This document shows positions 1 through 20,200 of a stretch of DNA of 64,000 nt, piece by piece; the stretch's first letter is position 1; each line of letters opens with the position of its first letter. Made by a program: the position numbers and the translations under genes. The stretch lies in NCBI RefSeq assembly GCF_000003815.2, contig NC_049980.1, positions 25,936,272-26,000,271 on the forward strand, in the 5' to 3' direction. The stretch is from Branchiostoma floridae. Its lineage: Eukaryota; Chordata; Leptocardii; Amphioxiformes; Branchiostomatidae. The notes below the pieces were generated by a model. It worked only from the letters and a program-made list of their open reading frames with translations, did not search any database and was not told the DNA's origin.

Positions 1-1851
1 ATGAAGCCCCAACAATACCCGCCAGTGGCATAATTACTTCATTCCTGATTGTCTCCAATTCCCATGGTGACGCCTGCCTGAGTAAATGTAAATGATATTT
101 GCATAATGCGTCCCTTTACCCAATTTCGGTGAGTTGTTCTTCTCACCGCCTGGTGTGAAAAAATGTGACCAACTGTGCATCCATGCGCCATGCACCTGTT
201 AGGGACAGTTGGTCAGCCTGTCAATCAGTCTCTGGGACCTGCTAGAACAGCAGAAATCGTCAAAATACACACCCCTGGCCGTTAGTCACCTTGAAGTCAG
301 GCTACAGGAGGTGATGATTTATTTACAGTCTGCCACTGTTGCCCACACTGGGCATTTACAATGGAGTTTCGGTTTAATCAGGTTTTTGTGTAGTGGAGGT
401 TGAACTATTAAAGGCTTTGTACAAGCTGTCAGCTAGGATGTTAACCTGAGGCTCTTTCTGTGATTGACCAAAACCTTCAACTGTACTTATATGCTGGAGG
501 TCTAATCATCACTGCAGTAAATGAAACTCAGAACCCAAAATTATTCAGTTATCACTTTTATGAAAACATTATGATACACAGTTTTCAGTGTATACTGCTT
601 ATGATTTCCCAAGATCATAAACTAATACAATCTTTGTAGAGTCAGTTTACATAAATCCTCCTGAGCTCGCTATGTACCAATACTGAATGGGCAGGATATT
701 TAAAGTATGAGAAACTGAGGTCTGGTGTATACCCAGGGCAATATGTGTATTAAGTAAGGGGAAGTTTTAATTTCACAAGGTCAGGACAGCAGATTTGCAA
801 ATGTTCTGTCAATCTCATCTGAATCAGCTGCCTGTCTTGCCATATATACACATGCGCATCGCAGTGACAGATGCAGCACATAGCAACACAACACGACTCC
901 TTTCTCTGCAGCATTACAGCCTCCTCCAGCGCTAACCGAATACTTTTTCCTTATACATCCACAGGGTCGACATTCTGTGGTGGTCATTTGGGACGGCATG
1001 TCAAGAATTTGTGTTTGCATGAGATACTTTTGACCATGCAGCACTATGCAGACCATGGGGCTATATTAGTCACAACTAAATTACTGTCTTCAGCACCCTG
1101 GTGACAAGACAGCTGACCATGCCTTTCTGTTGGCCCTGGCCCTGTCACTCTTTTCTACCATCCTCTATTTTAGATGTCATGAAAAAATTGATTCAACCAG
1201 CGATTAACAAATTTGCAGAAACCCAGGACGAGAAACCTGCTATTATCAATCAATCAATCAATAAGAATGGGTGTGGTGAAAGGATGTATTCGTTGCAAAA
1301 GAGCACTGATCTAATCCTACTCACAAAATGAGAGCAGATGAGACCCAAGTAGAAAAGGAAGAAATTGTCCCTCTGGTTAACAATGGAAGTACCTGTATCT
1401 GTTAAGCAGCAATCCTTTCCAACTGCTGTTAACACTGTTTTGTCGACCCACCACCCCTCCCACCCAGCATCTGCTAACCTATTGACAATTTTGTACTTTG
1501 CACAGATACTACTTCATAGTCGAAACTAAAAGAACTAGTTACACTCTATAAAATGGTGCCCCACGTACGAATATCATGTCTTTTATATTGTCTAGTAGTC
1601 ATTTGGGTGTGGTTATCTTTCATAACATTTTCTTATTACTACTCAAATTTTACCTAGGTATTCTTTTTTTATTTACAAGATCTTGTAATAATACTCAAGC
1701 CCTTAAGAGGTAAAGCCTGACATCTTAGGCCACAGCTAAAAAAAAGTCATATGTAATCTAATTTCCCCCATCAAATCTGCATAGGGATGGGTCAATACCA
1801 AATCATGTAGATGGACAGCACAACAGATGGGACCCAGCAGCAGGGGGCTGT

Positions 1852-2340
1852 ACAGCAAGGAGGCTGCCTGTCCCTACACCTGTGTCACAGGCCTGCTCAG
1901 AAACTCCCTCCCTTCTTCATGTGAAGTTCCTGCACCTGCTGAACATGCCTCAGACCCTCTAACACACTCCCTCATGTAGAGTCCATAAACTTGTGTTGCA
2001 AGCCTCCAAAAAAAACTCCCTTCCTTCTTCATGTGAAGTTTTCTGCTCCTGCTGAACATACCTGAGAATCTCTCACATATTACCCCCTCTTCATGCAGAG
2101 TCCCTAAACCTGTGTTACAAACCTGCTCAAAAACTTTCTCCCTTCTTCATGTGAAGTTTCCTGCACCTGCTGAACATGCCTGAGACCCTCTCACATACTC
2201 CCTGCCTCCCTCATGTGGTGTCCCTGCACCTGTGATGCAAGCCTGCTCAAACATCCTCTATGTGGAGATCCTACACCTGTCTCTAGAAGCTGTTCACACA
2301 CTCCCTCACTAACTCATGTTAAGTTCATACACCAGTGAAA
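1852..2340. repeat. Degenerate ~115-bp tandem repeat, about 4 units
   Basis: The phrase CTTCTTCATGTGAAGTT recurs at about 1912, 2024 and 2142. Each copy is followed by CTGCNCCTGCTGAACAT and a CTC-rich tract, giving periods of about 112 and 118 bp. The last unit is shorter and diverged. Non-coding. Confidence 0.75.
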
Positions 2341-5300
2341 CATGCCTGATCAAACATTCACATTTTTAATGATCATTTAAATGGCAAAAGAAACTTGCGG
2401 CATTTTGTGGAGTTTTTTTTTTCCTTTGAAAAGATAGAAGTGTTGAAATATAATTGAAAGTATGTATAGTCTTATGGTGTAAAGTCAATGTAAAATGTAA
2501 TGTAAAATTTAGGTCAATAGATTAGAAATATGATGTGAACAAATGCACTACAACTGTGTAAAGTAGTAGGTAGGCACATCTCTACCCATTTCTTGTTTTA
2601 TAAGTACCTCTGGTCTAAAATAGCAGCCCCCCCCCCCCCCCATTGCAATATTATTTCTTCATTGACATTTTGACCTATATTTCTTTATCTGTTTGTCTTA
2701 AACAGCCCTTCTTGTGTGGCTGCACTAGCTATATTCAGGGTTCTTACTTTTTTATCCCGCAAAGTATATAATTTACTCCTGATTACTAAATTTAACCTAA
2801 AGCTCTGTACTATCAATAATCCCCAAACCCTCTATCCAGACTTTCCTCCCCAAATCATGAGTTACATTGTCCCTAACACACTGGTGGTATTCAGCCTGAC
2901 AATGTGGGTGCTCACTGTGCACGTGTGGTAACAGGTGCAGCCCTTTCTCTGAGTGGCTTTCCAAAATTGCACCCAGTCACATGTAATGTCACCGACTCAC
3001 ATCACATCCTTACTTCCAAGTTGTTTAATCCTCTATTTCTGACCATGGTTTATAATTTCCACCCTAACCAACTGAGAGACTGGGCTATTTTTAATAGGAT
3101 AAACAAATCAGGTAAGAAGACATGGATGGAGGCAAACCTTCGCAAGTGTATTGACCTTTTCTATAGAAGTTTGGTGACCTCAGTGGCTCATTGTTTTTTT
3201 TTTTTTAGTTCATGCCATAGTTGATGCCATAGTTGATGCCATGTTTCTTATTAAGATGAACCTACAGTACCCATTATGCTTTCTACAGTAACTTACAGGA
3301 TTTCTGTGATATATCTCTAACTTCTTTTACTTTAACTTAATTACTTCTACTCCAAGGCAAAAGTGATTTCATTGCTTGGTACCCAGATGAAATTGACCTC
3401 TAGCTATTGTATTAGATCTGAAAGCAACTTTGCTGTAGTGGCATACAAATGTCAAATTTATGAACTTGTTCTTGTGCTTCATTTCTACAATTGCACCTCT
3501 CTTTTGAAGTGTCTCTATTTCAAATTTGGGGGATAATTTGGGCATACATATGTCTACTGAATCTACTGAATTTACTTCTTACATTTAGGGAAATTTCTTG
3601 GTGTAAATGCTAAAGGGTATTTTAGTCTTAGATGTTTCAGACATTTTCAGGGATTTCAGATTGTGACCAATCTTATAAAGAGGGCCCTCAATGATTTTTT
3701 AAGTTTACTTCTAGTTTTGATTTACTGAAAGGCTAACTACTATTATGACCAGATGACGTGGTAGCCTGCTAACCATACATACTTCTTTACATTCCATACA
3801 ATTGAGTTCAGTATGGGATAGTAAAGAAGTACTTATGCTTAACAGGCCTGGGTACCTGATTCTCAGGCACTTGGTCAAGCTAAAGACTCCAAGTCTTGTG
3901 ACATACATGTGACAATACATGTAGCACTTGGAGATAGTGGACTTTAAACTTTTGTCCTACATAAATGATACAAAGCTATACAATCATGCTGTCTTATTTG
4001 TACCCTATTTTTGACAGAAAACTGTACCCTCAGGAATCTTGTGCTATTACCTATCTTTACCATGCCTAGCTCTTTGACTTTAACATGATTACAAAAATTT
4101 CCCTTACCTAAAACGTAAGGTCACAGCCATCTGTTTCTCTAGTCTGGTCACTACTTCTCAGTCACATTTTTAGCCCATGCCTAATTGGAATTCATGTCCT
4201 GCCAATATGATTCTAAGCCTGTGCTGCAGTATTGGATCCTATGCCACAAAAAGTTCCCAGTATAAATACGTCATGCGATCTATACTATGACACTGTCGAT
4301 ATATGCTTGCTTGCTATGCATTTAGCATGGGCGGGTACCAACATGCAGTTATACAGTTATTATCACGGTTCAGTAAAAAGACTGAGGAAAATAGTTTCAT
4401 TTTTCAAGGCGTTAGCAATAAAACAGCACTCGGTATCACCAGTCCAATATGCATTGATGCAATGCATGGTCTATATTGTAATTCAGCTTCGATCATTAAT
4501 TGATCATACTTTGCCAATGCGAAATTCCTGAATTGAATTTCTCCCATCGGACCTATTTTACGAGATACATGCCGGAATCTGCCCAGTCAGAAAAAGACTA
4601 AATGTAAACCCAAGCCTAAGCCATGGAAATGGGATGGTTCCAAAAATAGTAACATGATGCCCTTGCCTATGACATGAAAATGAAATCATCCACTATTGCT
4701 AGAAGTGCTATTCCCTAATACCATGACCTTGGTATTTGAACCCCTCCTATTTAAACCTAACCCTTGCTGTAAGGCATGCTATGCTTAAAGGCAGTCTAGT
4801 CCTTACCCACCAAGCCTGGCCAGGGTGGCATACATCGGGCATACATGCATGCAGTCGATGATGGAACACTCCCTTCACAGTATCCACCCCTCCTCTCTCA
4901 GCCTCAGCTGGCCATTTGCATGACAAGTAACTATGCAGCAACCTTGGGAGCTACCTCTTTTTGCCTGACAGATAATAACCTGGGGTTCAGGGGTGTGCAA
5001 AGGTCACTGCCCCTGGTCCAGGGGCCTCCATAGGGGTTGGTCGTACCTTGGTCCAGGTCTGCACAGGGCAGAGTTAGACGGTTGAATGGAGTAAGGCGTT
5101 CCATGAGGGATATAGCATGGCTGTAGAACAGTAGTAGAGATGGCATGCTCCTGTGTGTCCAGCCACCGGGGTTGACCGATGCAGACTGAAATCCCTGCCT
5201 CCAAGCATCCGCATTTCCCTCTCCTGCCAATCCCTGGGCCTCTTGCATGTACCTCCCAGTTTTATACCGAATAAGGCATCTGAAAAATGCAAGAAAGGGG

Positions 5301-6451
5301 CCAAATTTCATTATGCACGCTGCATTATTTTCCCATATTTAGGCAGGCCACTATTGGTCACCAGCCCCCCTGATTGTCCCAAGCCCAACTGCACCTCTTG
5401 ATTGGGGCCCCCAAAATAGAGGCGATTAGTTGCTATATTTAGTTTGTCCAAATAAAGAGAACTGCCTGTATCTAATTATACCGCATTGAAATTCAATAGC
5501 CCTACTCTATATTTGGTGTGCCATGATGTCATGCTATCTAAATATAGTGCCTGCACTGTTGGTGCTATCTTTCCAGTGTACACATAATGCCTGCTTACAG
5601 AGGTTCTCAGGTGATTGGTAAACCATGGGTATAAAGATGTCTACGGAAGGTTTATGGTCTTCCACCGCTGGGGTAATTTCTTAATTGTGTTTCATGTTTT
5701 ATTATTGTTCTGTTTACTGATTCTTGGTGAGCGTTGCCATGGCTTGGGATGAAATTAGTGTGTGAGATTAAGGTAACCTGTGCTGATAAGGCTTGTATAC
5801 TGGGAGTGCACTTTGACGGGGTTTGTTTGTAGTTCACTCTGCTGTTGTTTAGCTTGTAGGAAAGTGCGTGGGAGTCAGGCAGCAGATTGTTGGCTTTACA
5901 AGCACTGAAAACCTCTCGCCGGTGGAACTAGATATGACATTCAAGGATTATCTAATCCTTCAGTTTCACCAGGATACATAGGTCAGGCTCGGATAAAAAA
6001 AGCAGCAAGGGAGTTTCCCAACATGTTGTGTAAGCAAACCAAACAATGTGAGCAGCCAAGCACTCTGGGAACATGTAAACCCAGCACAGGTAAGGCAACA
6101 CTTATTGTGTAGCCTTGTTACATTATGGGTTTCACACAACATTTTTATCACAAAGAAAAGTCATTATGTTTTGTTTGTTTTTTGCAAAAATTGTTTTAGA
6201 AATTCACCAGGCACATGGCACCTGTCATAGGCCATACCGATGTGATTGATTTGATTGGTTGTTGCATTTTTCATGAAAGAAATTGATTGCTCAAGGGAGG
6301 GAAAAGTGTAAATCCCTGCCAATTTTTCTTGCCTTTGCCAATTCTGCTCATGCAATTGGAAATGTGGCAATTATTGACTGAAGTATAATTCAATATCAGT
6401 AAAGACAATAAAAACAATCATTGTCTTCAAATGACTGTCCTTTGAATAGGA

Positions 6452-6886
6452 CCATCGGCCCTATTTTTAAGGGGGGGGCTCTAAGCCATCGGCCCTATGT
6501 TTAAGGGGGGCCTCTAAGCCATCGGCCCTATTTTTAAGGGGGGCCTCTAAGCCATCGGTCCTATAGATATATATTTAAGGGGGGCCTCTAAGCCATCGGC
6601 CCTATGTTTAAGGGGGGCCTCTAAGCCATCGGCCCTATGTTTAAGGGGGGCCTCTAAGCCATCGGCCCTATGTTTAAGGGGGGCCTCTAAGCCATCGGTC
6701 CTATGTTTAAGGGGAGCCTCTAAGCCATCGGCCCTATGTTTAAGGGGGGCCTCTAAGCCATCGGCCCTATGTTTAAGGGGGGCCTCTAAGCCATCGGCCC
6801 TATGTTTAAGGGGGGCCTCTAAGCCATCGGCCCTATGTTTAAGGGGGGCCTCTAAGCCATCGGCCCTATGTTTAAGGGGGGACCTC
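6452..6886. repeat. 33-bp minisatellite, about 13 copies
   Basis: About 13 head-to-tail copies of a 33-bp unit containing CCATCGGCCCTATGTTTAAG, then GGGGGCC and TCTAAG. Most copies are identical or differ by one base; the two leftmost carry TTTTT instead of TGTTT, and one copy holds an ATATAT insertion near 6565. Because 33 is a multiple of 3, the minus strand stays open and encodes an 11-residue repeat (APLKHRADGLE). I treat that as a by-product of the period, not a gene. Confidence 0.93.
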
Positions 6887-9800
6887 AAGCACATTTAAGA
6901 AAGAACCCACCACACTTCTCAATAATAGCAGGGGCAGGCCAAATATACTGGGTATGCAAATATCACCAATATCACATATAAATTCTGAAGTATGGGAATC
7001 TATAAAGCCCTTTTATATTCCTATAATTGCCTAGTCTAATTTATATATTATGATATTATGGATGATGATTATCTTCTTCAAATCTATGATGCTATTACAT
7101 GGCTGTTGTTCATAAAACATCATGATATTTTAATGAATGGGTTGATATAGTAATTGTGAGGATCCTTTCTACATTATCTTTTCTTTCAGTCTGGCAATCT
7201 GTGGGGTATAATGTTGTAAGTACATTATCTATACATACACATTGTCTGTCAAGTCTGAGGTCTTCTCATCAGTGCCTTGACTTTTTTTTGTGGAGAATTG
7301 AAATGTGTTAACCAAACAAAGGTTAGAGTCCATGCATTTGCCTGTTACACAGGTATAAAACCAGTTGCACTGCATAGTGACACAAGCTGACACTTCAAAC
7401 ATATGGGTCAATGTTGTCGTAATCTCAGTGGTTATTGAGAAAAATAGTTTTGGAGTTGATGTAACTCATTGTTTGGTACGACACTTGAAGTTGCTACGAT
7501 CTTGCAAATGGTGGTTTTGGTTGAGACCGTTGTTCTGTGTTCAGAGAAATCAAGCAATGCAAATGCAGACATTGTTTCCTGCCGATTGAAGCAAATCAAA
7601 ATGGAATATAGACAACTTGAATTGAAATCACCAGTTCTAACATTCATGCGCTTGTGTTGTGGGATCTGTACCATGGGTACGATATACAAATGGCCAAGGT
7701 ATGCAAAATGTTTAGACTCTGTATATTTCTTTGACAATCAATCAATCTATCCATCAATCAGTCTTTATTGCACAACAATTGTAACGTTGAACAATGCAGG
7801 GCAAGGTCTTGAGCAATAAACGCACAGAACATCAACATAATAATGACATTTTGTATGTACAATGTATTTTGGTTGGGGACAATTTTCATTTTGCATTTTT
7901 TTTTTGCTGATGGACCATCCTGTACAGTGGTGTTACCTCAGCTGTGTGTATGACAGGGGTGGGCAAGTGCACCATTCCCAGGATACCCAGGCCTGGGGTT
8001 AGGTCTCATTACCCCGGACCCAGGGGACACATTACCTTATCACCACTCAGCTGTCCGCAGGTTTCACCTGTTGTGGCCCCTTCACCTGTTCAGCCTGCCT
8101 CTGACACTGGTGTGACCAGCTGGTGCTTAGGTTAGATTCTACCCAAGGCCTCACTTTACCCCAAGTTTACTCCTCGAACATCATCACCCCAAGGCCTGCC
8201 CACTTTCTCTGTCACGTGTGGTGCATCTACACATCTGTAGTGTGACATATGTGCTGTGGGAGTACTTGCCATTGTAAACTATATGAATAGCAATTATTTG
8301 TTTTCTTGTCTGACATTGTGTGAGCACAGGTGTTAGTTAGAAGGGAGAGAGAGGCTCCTCATCACATCACCATGTCATGTACTTGGCACTATGGGAGGTT
8401 GAACCAAATAAGTTCAACCCATTAATGTCAAAGATTAAAGACTTCCATATTCATATATAGATTGACCGTATGGCCAAACTGCAACAGCTGGTTCTGTTTC
8501 AAGTTCGCTCTTCACCTGGTCGTGTGCTTTAGCGTAAATTAGATACGAATGGATTAATTATGAAAGGCCTGATGCTCATTTGCCTGTGAGTTGAAGCATA
8601 CTACTGATTAATCTCCAAGTAGATGTTGGGGTAGAGAATTCTGACCAGCCAGTTTTTCTTCCTAGTATATGTATCATAATGTACTCTCAAGGGCTGCCCA
8701 TAGCTTTAGATTTTTTTCTTTCTGACCCATTGTTTATAAAACCTCATTGTTAACTCTGTCATTTTAGCTTTCAAAAATACATTTTCATCAATTCTATGTC
8801 ATGAAGTTAAGTTTTGTCCTGAGACCAAAGGACAGGCCTGGAGAGAGCCTCAGTACTGTTAGAAAAGCCAGTCTGTCACCAACATTGCATTTTCTATAAG
8901 GGTCCCTCCAAAACGTAATGCTGTTGGTTTTGTTTGTTCCATCAAATGAAATGAAAATTGGCACAAAGAAAGATATAATCTTCCTATTAAAGACTGAAAT
9001 ATCAATTTATTTTCCAGATTATTATGACTGGCTGAAGTGATTTCAATTTGACCACACCCTTGGAAGTCCAGTCAAGTGAAAGAGCAGTGCAATTAATGTG
9101 CAATTAAAAAATTTCCTGACCCACATTTAGCTATTGTATGAGACAGAAACTGCACATTATATAAAATGCATATCTGTACAGGCCACATGCATACATTTTT
9201 GTATTTCGATGAAATATTGAGCCAGTTGTAAAACCAATGGCATTACTTTTTGAAGGTTCCTCATGCCCCCACATCTGCTTGGAGATTGCCTACAGGTGAC
9301 CTTTAGAAGACCACTGTGACAGAAGAGGAGCTGCTGATCATGACTTGTGTGTATTTTAGGATGCTGGTGATGGAGGAGTAGCTTGCTTGACAGTAATACG
9401 ACCCAGTGTGTTTGGTTCAGGTTTTTGGTGCTGGGTTAAACTGATGGTGTTGGAGGTCAAAGGGTGATGTCCAGCGTTATTGAGCAGGACGTCCCCTTTC
9501 CTGTGGTCTCACTGCTGGACTCGTAATGAGGGGCCCTTCAAGGCGAACATGTTTCCTGCCGAAGTGTGCTCCTAGTTTGGGTGTCTGTGTTGCAATTTTT
9601 GTATGAGGTAAAGCGTATCACACACCTGTCACAGTGAAGAAACTGGTAGAATGTTTATTCTTCATATCCCAACAATATACTGCATAGTGCTATGCCGCAA
9701 TGTTACTGAATATTCCTTTGAAGTTGGAGCCATATCACAGCCACTACTGTATTCAGTAGTTTGTCTACACACATTAATTTGCAGGATAAGTGAAAATTTG

Positions 9801-11771
9801 TCCACTCAAGCAGAGTCCTTTTTCCTACCTGCACTGCCAGGAATCAATTACATGACTTCAAGCTGATCCATAAAAGAAGCAGGATCAATAGTGGCTGTTT
9901 AGAAATCAATGCCAACCCATATTTCTATTCTTAATGTTCTAAGTCTATATGTATATATGTCTCTTGAAAGATATTGAAACAGTTTATGCAGCTAGCAAAG
10001 AAAATACCATGGCATATTCCTTATGCAAGGTTTCCATATTGTATCGGTTGGCCATTGTAACTCAATATGCTGGGCTGGGTATGCCAGCATTACTTTTATT
10101 TTATCTCACCCCCTAGGAAAGTGCATTTTAAATGGATTTCACCCTATATCATTGTATGTAGTTTCATACCCTTTATTTTTTATCCCCTGCCTCCTCAATA
10201 ACATAAATATACTACCATAAAGGGAGACTATAAAGGAAATGAAAAATGAAGCATTTACTTTAGAAAATCAAACAGAAATGAGATGTCAAAACAGGAAGTT
10301 CTGCTGCAGTACTGGCAAAAGCTGCTAGGAGGCCTATTATGAAATATAACCTTCATCTTGATATCTATTTGTTCTAGGTCTTTAAAGTATACCATAACCT
10401 CCCTATTCATGTTATGAGGTTGCAACATTGGTGGAAAATGGGCTATACACTTAGTCTACACTGCAGTTTCCTAGTGATCTACTAGAGGTTCCCATAACAG
10501 AATGTTTCGTCATACCCAAAAAAGCTGAAGGCAGCAATGGGAACTTTGATAGAGTGTATATTTCATATGGTCCCAAGGATACATTATGCACATGCATGCA
10601 GTTTCCTGATTTAATGGCTGCTGAAGTTAGCCATAGTAGCAGTAGAATGACAGCTTCCCTGTTCAACACAAACAACAGGACTACAGGAAAAAATGTCCGT
10701 CTCTGCAGATCTGTGGGCCAAACCGCAGCACCGCATTCATGTGGGCCTATGTAGGGACATGTTGGGTCAGCTGTCCCCACACACTTGCCAGATATGTGGG
10801 ATATCCAGCTGGACTGCACATTTCTCCATACTCATCCCATACTGGGCGGCCCCAGGGATACGCTGGCCCTGATGTATCAGCTGTTCTGCACAAGTAGGGC
10901 TGGTGTCACATGTTCACACACACAGCTTCCAAACAAAACCATGCTGCATTAGAGGGACCTGCAATGTCCTTGGGACAGAATGCCACGTACACATTTTTGG
11001 AAATATTGCGGTCATCAAAACACAAATAAAACATAGTCACCATCTTCTTGTTGTTTTCAGTTTCATAGCAACTGAATATTACAGTTTTAATGCTACTGAT
11101 ATTATTTTTCATTGAGATCTAGAATCGTGTTTGATTATTTCTCAAATTCAGGATAGAAAGGAGCACACAGAAGTTCACATCAGTACTAACAGGAATACCT
11201 CTTACGATGAACAAGTCATCTATTTACCATTCACAAGCTGTCATCAACTGACAATTCTGTAACTTGTCATGAGCAATTTTCAGACAACAAAATTTCAAGT
11301 TTGATTTTTGCCCAATCTTTTTTTTCCTGATCTATCATAGATTGTCTGAGCCTGCCTCTGGTGTTTGAGCTATGTATTGTTCACTTGACATGTACATTAT
11401 AATGATACTTTACATCAGTGTACACTGAACAAGGACTGAACTTTTACAGCATACTAATATGCATAGTCAATGTACCTGGCAGGAATTTTACACCCAGAGC
11501 ATTACTGTAGAAGTTATCCATGAGTCTTGACCAAGAAAGAAATAGATGGACAACATAAAAGAAATGCACTTGACAGCATCAGACTTCAAAGTGCTGAAAC
11601 ACCCTAGGATAGAGAGAGTTGGCGGTCAGCTATAAACCCCAATATGAAACTACAGGAATGTCATACCTTGGATGACAGGAAAGTCGGGCAGTGAGTGTGA
11701 GTGAGCAACTTTGACCATGTTTAAGCATGACTGTATTCTTATACATGTATGTTACTGCTGTTTCTCTGCAG

Positions 11772-17251
<5,480 letters not shown>

Positions 17252-20200
17252 TTGCTGGTACTGCAGGAGGAACGTGCACCAGCCAATCTTACTATGTAGT
17301 CTCTACCCAGGCCTCTCTGTGGGCTGTTAGAATAGCAGAAATTTGCTAGAATAGGTATGATATTTTGCAAGAGGAGTTGGCTTGCTATACTTGCACAGCT
17401 ATGCTATTTGGGCCAATTTCCTCTATATCTTTTTTTAACCCAAAGAGAGGTCTGGATAGAGACTGCAATTCTAGTGTGGAGCCCTCCTCCACCCCTTTTA
17501 AGTGCAAGTATAGGTAAATAGTGGATGTCTGTGATTTGATGCTTGAATAGGAAAATGTGTCTTTTAAGGTTCCTTGATGAGCCACTCGTGCTTGATAGAT
17601 GTTTGATAGAGTTCCTTTCTGTGTATATATCTATCAATGTTGCTGTATCAAAGTACGGTGTCTTTTCCTGTTATGTTGTCATTGGAGGTAACAATTAAAT
17701 GCTGTCTAGACAAAATAGAACTTTAACCATTTCATGCACTCTTGTTAATAGACATAGGATTTTATCATTGTACTGCCATACTGTAAATGCAGAAACTTTC
17801 GCGGTGGTTTAATGTTCGCGGTTTTCGCAGTGGCTGCTTTACCGTAAACTTAAAACCACCGTGAACATTTTTCCATGCCAGTAAGAGACTGCAGTGCATG
17901 GTGCTCCCACGGACTTAAAACCACCTCGCAAAAGTCCTTTTTCCCGCTACCGCAACATTAAATCCCCGCAAACTTAAATGCATTTACAGTATTTGACAGA
18001 AATTACCTTGGGCTCTTCTTGTTTTGTGTATCACAAATAGATCATAGGCACAAAGAAATAATGTTAGGTAACTGTGTATTAATTATTGTGTTGTCTATAT
18101 GTCTTAAAAGTAATGAAATCCTGCTTGTATTTGATGTAATATGATAATTTGTCATTAATTTAATTTTTGTAAGTCATTAAGTGGTATTCAGGGCATAGGG
18201 AAGGTGAAGCATACGTACAATGTACATGCACCAGTGTTATGGGTGGTCTGTGGTGCATAACATGGGAACCAAAAGCAAAAGATTAGGCTTTATCTGTGTT
18301 CTACTAATCTGTGTCGGTAACAAGTGCAAACATCAGGACATGGGGAGGCTTTGGAAATTTATTCAGATCGAAATCGTGTCCCAGAAATGTCCAGAATTCT
18401 TAATAGGTTTTTTGTATGGGGGGGGGGGGGTCGTATGCAGGTATACATCATCATATACAGGTATACACTAGGGCAAAATGAAACCTATAAAGATGAAGGA
18501 TATACGGTTTTTAATTAAAAGTGAGTTTGATCATGACTTAAGAAGAAAAAAAGTACCTGACTGTATGAACAGGAAAGGAAAGGAATGTTGTCACATAATA
18601 CCTACTGAAAATACTGCACATGTACGTATGTGCTTGCTTACATGTAGGTACTACTTATACTTGCATACATGTTGTATCATTGTGTTATTTAACTGCTCTG
18701 AATTGCAGTTATGATGTGCTACGTGTATAAGAAAAGGCACAAGGAGATTGTGTAGGGACCTGGTAAATTACATCAATATTTATGATTCAGGTGGTGAAGT
18801 AGCCAAAGATGTAACTCTAACCATGAAGATAAGGATATTATATACATCTGAAAATACAGAAATCGCAGACCTGTATGTTTGACAAATGTGCCCATATTGA
18901 CAATTGGTTAGAACAAGGAGGTTGAATAAGGGTTATTCAACGTCCTTGGTTAGAATGAGAAAATAGTGATTAAAATTGTTTTGGGGAAGGCTCTATTATT
19001 AACTCTTTCAGAAATGCTGTCAGCACATTGTGTTTTTCAGCCTGAACTGCCTTTTGTGTCTAACAACAGAAAATTGTATGTGACTTAAGTTTTGCTTAAG
19101 GGGCCATTGGAGAGTGCAACATTTATGTACTGTCATATAGTTTGTAACACACTAAAACTGCAACCTTTGATCATTTAGAGTCATATAGCAGTGACTGTAA
19201 CATATGTAGATAACAAACCTAGTGACTGATTCATATACTAAACACATATACAGAGCTCAAATCACACACAAATGTTCAGATCTGTATTCAGCTGAGTACA
19301 CCTCTTCTAAGCTTTGGTGACAAATTATTTATTTATTTGTTGTGGTTATTATGGGTATAGAATAATCAAGCCTCTTCAACAAAGTTAAAAATCAATATAC
19401 ATTGGTATATGGAACATCTTCTATGTTGTGCAAATCGACTACTGGGGTAAGAAATGTTCTTGTGACTCAACTTTGTTCAATAAGTGATGGGAAATGCTGT
19501 CACAAAAGAATGTGCCACTAATGTGCGGAAAAGACGTGGACAGTTGCGAAATTAAAGAGTAGTTGGTTTCAAAAAAGGAAAGAAATTTAACAACCTGTTT
19601 TGAATGAAGTTTTAATCCGCCAGGCTGCCCAGTACATGTTGTATCTGTACAAGACACTTACTGGTTTCATCGGAATAAATCTGTTAGGCAAAACTGGTTT
19701 AGCTTAGTGATTCTTTCTGTTTATTCATTGCATATTATTTTGTTGTTCATAGTTTATTGCGTACTGTACTTTCTGAATATTATGAAATAAGATTTAGATT
19801 GCAAGTAAGAAGTCATTGTAATCTTTGGTGAGGAAAAGGGAGAAAGCAGAGACTGGTGGCGGCCATGGTGCTGAATACACCATCCTGGCCATAGCTGCAG
19901 TTTTAAAGCAACATGCTAGATGGCGTTAGTAAGCAGTCATTACCAAGCATGTAGAGTGTCAGCACACACGAGTCAAGCAAAATAGATGACAAACTTTGTC
20001 GAATTTTCTTCTGCTCAATTCTTTTTGAGTTTTTATCCACATTTTAGCCATATGACATAGATATGCCGATAAAGTGATAAGATATGCTAAATATCAGCAC
20101 TCAAGCAAGTGGGGAACAATGTCACAGACAAAAGATAGTGGATGCTATCTGAAGCATCAGACCATTTCCAAAATCATATCCAGTTGCTTGAATAACTGCT

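Larger units (their letters stand above)
1..11771. other. Non-coding stretch, probably upstream intron(s) of MIB1
   Basis: No recognisable exon was found on either strand. The short ORFs here have no domain signature. The first recognisable exon (11772) begins in the middle of a codon within the ankyrin region, so this stretch should be intron of MIB1. A small upstream exon could still have been missed. Within it are a degenerate 115-bp tandem repeat (about 1852-2340), a C homopolymer near 2628, a 33-bp minisatellite (6452-6886), ATCA microsatellites near 1246 and 7736, and otherwise unique AT-rich sequence. Confidence 0.55.

Noticed and set aside
4931-5311. 126-codon minus-strand ORF
   Set aside because: Overlapped by ORFs in other frames, no domain, no splice logic; a chance ORF in a more GC-rich patch.
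6547-6894. 115-codon minus-strand ORF of 11-residue repeats
   Set aside because: A mechanical result of a 33-bp tandem repeat; no splice or start context, and it lies in an intron.
1-11771. Upstream MIB1 exons (MIB/HERC2, ZZ, early ankyrin)
   Set aside because: Looked for ankyrin-type LHxAA codons and cysteine clusters and found none; they probably lie before the window.
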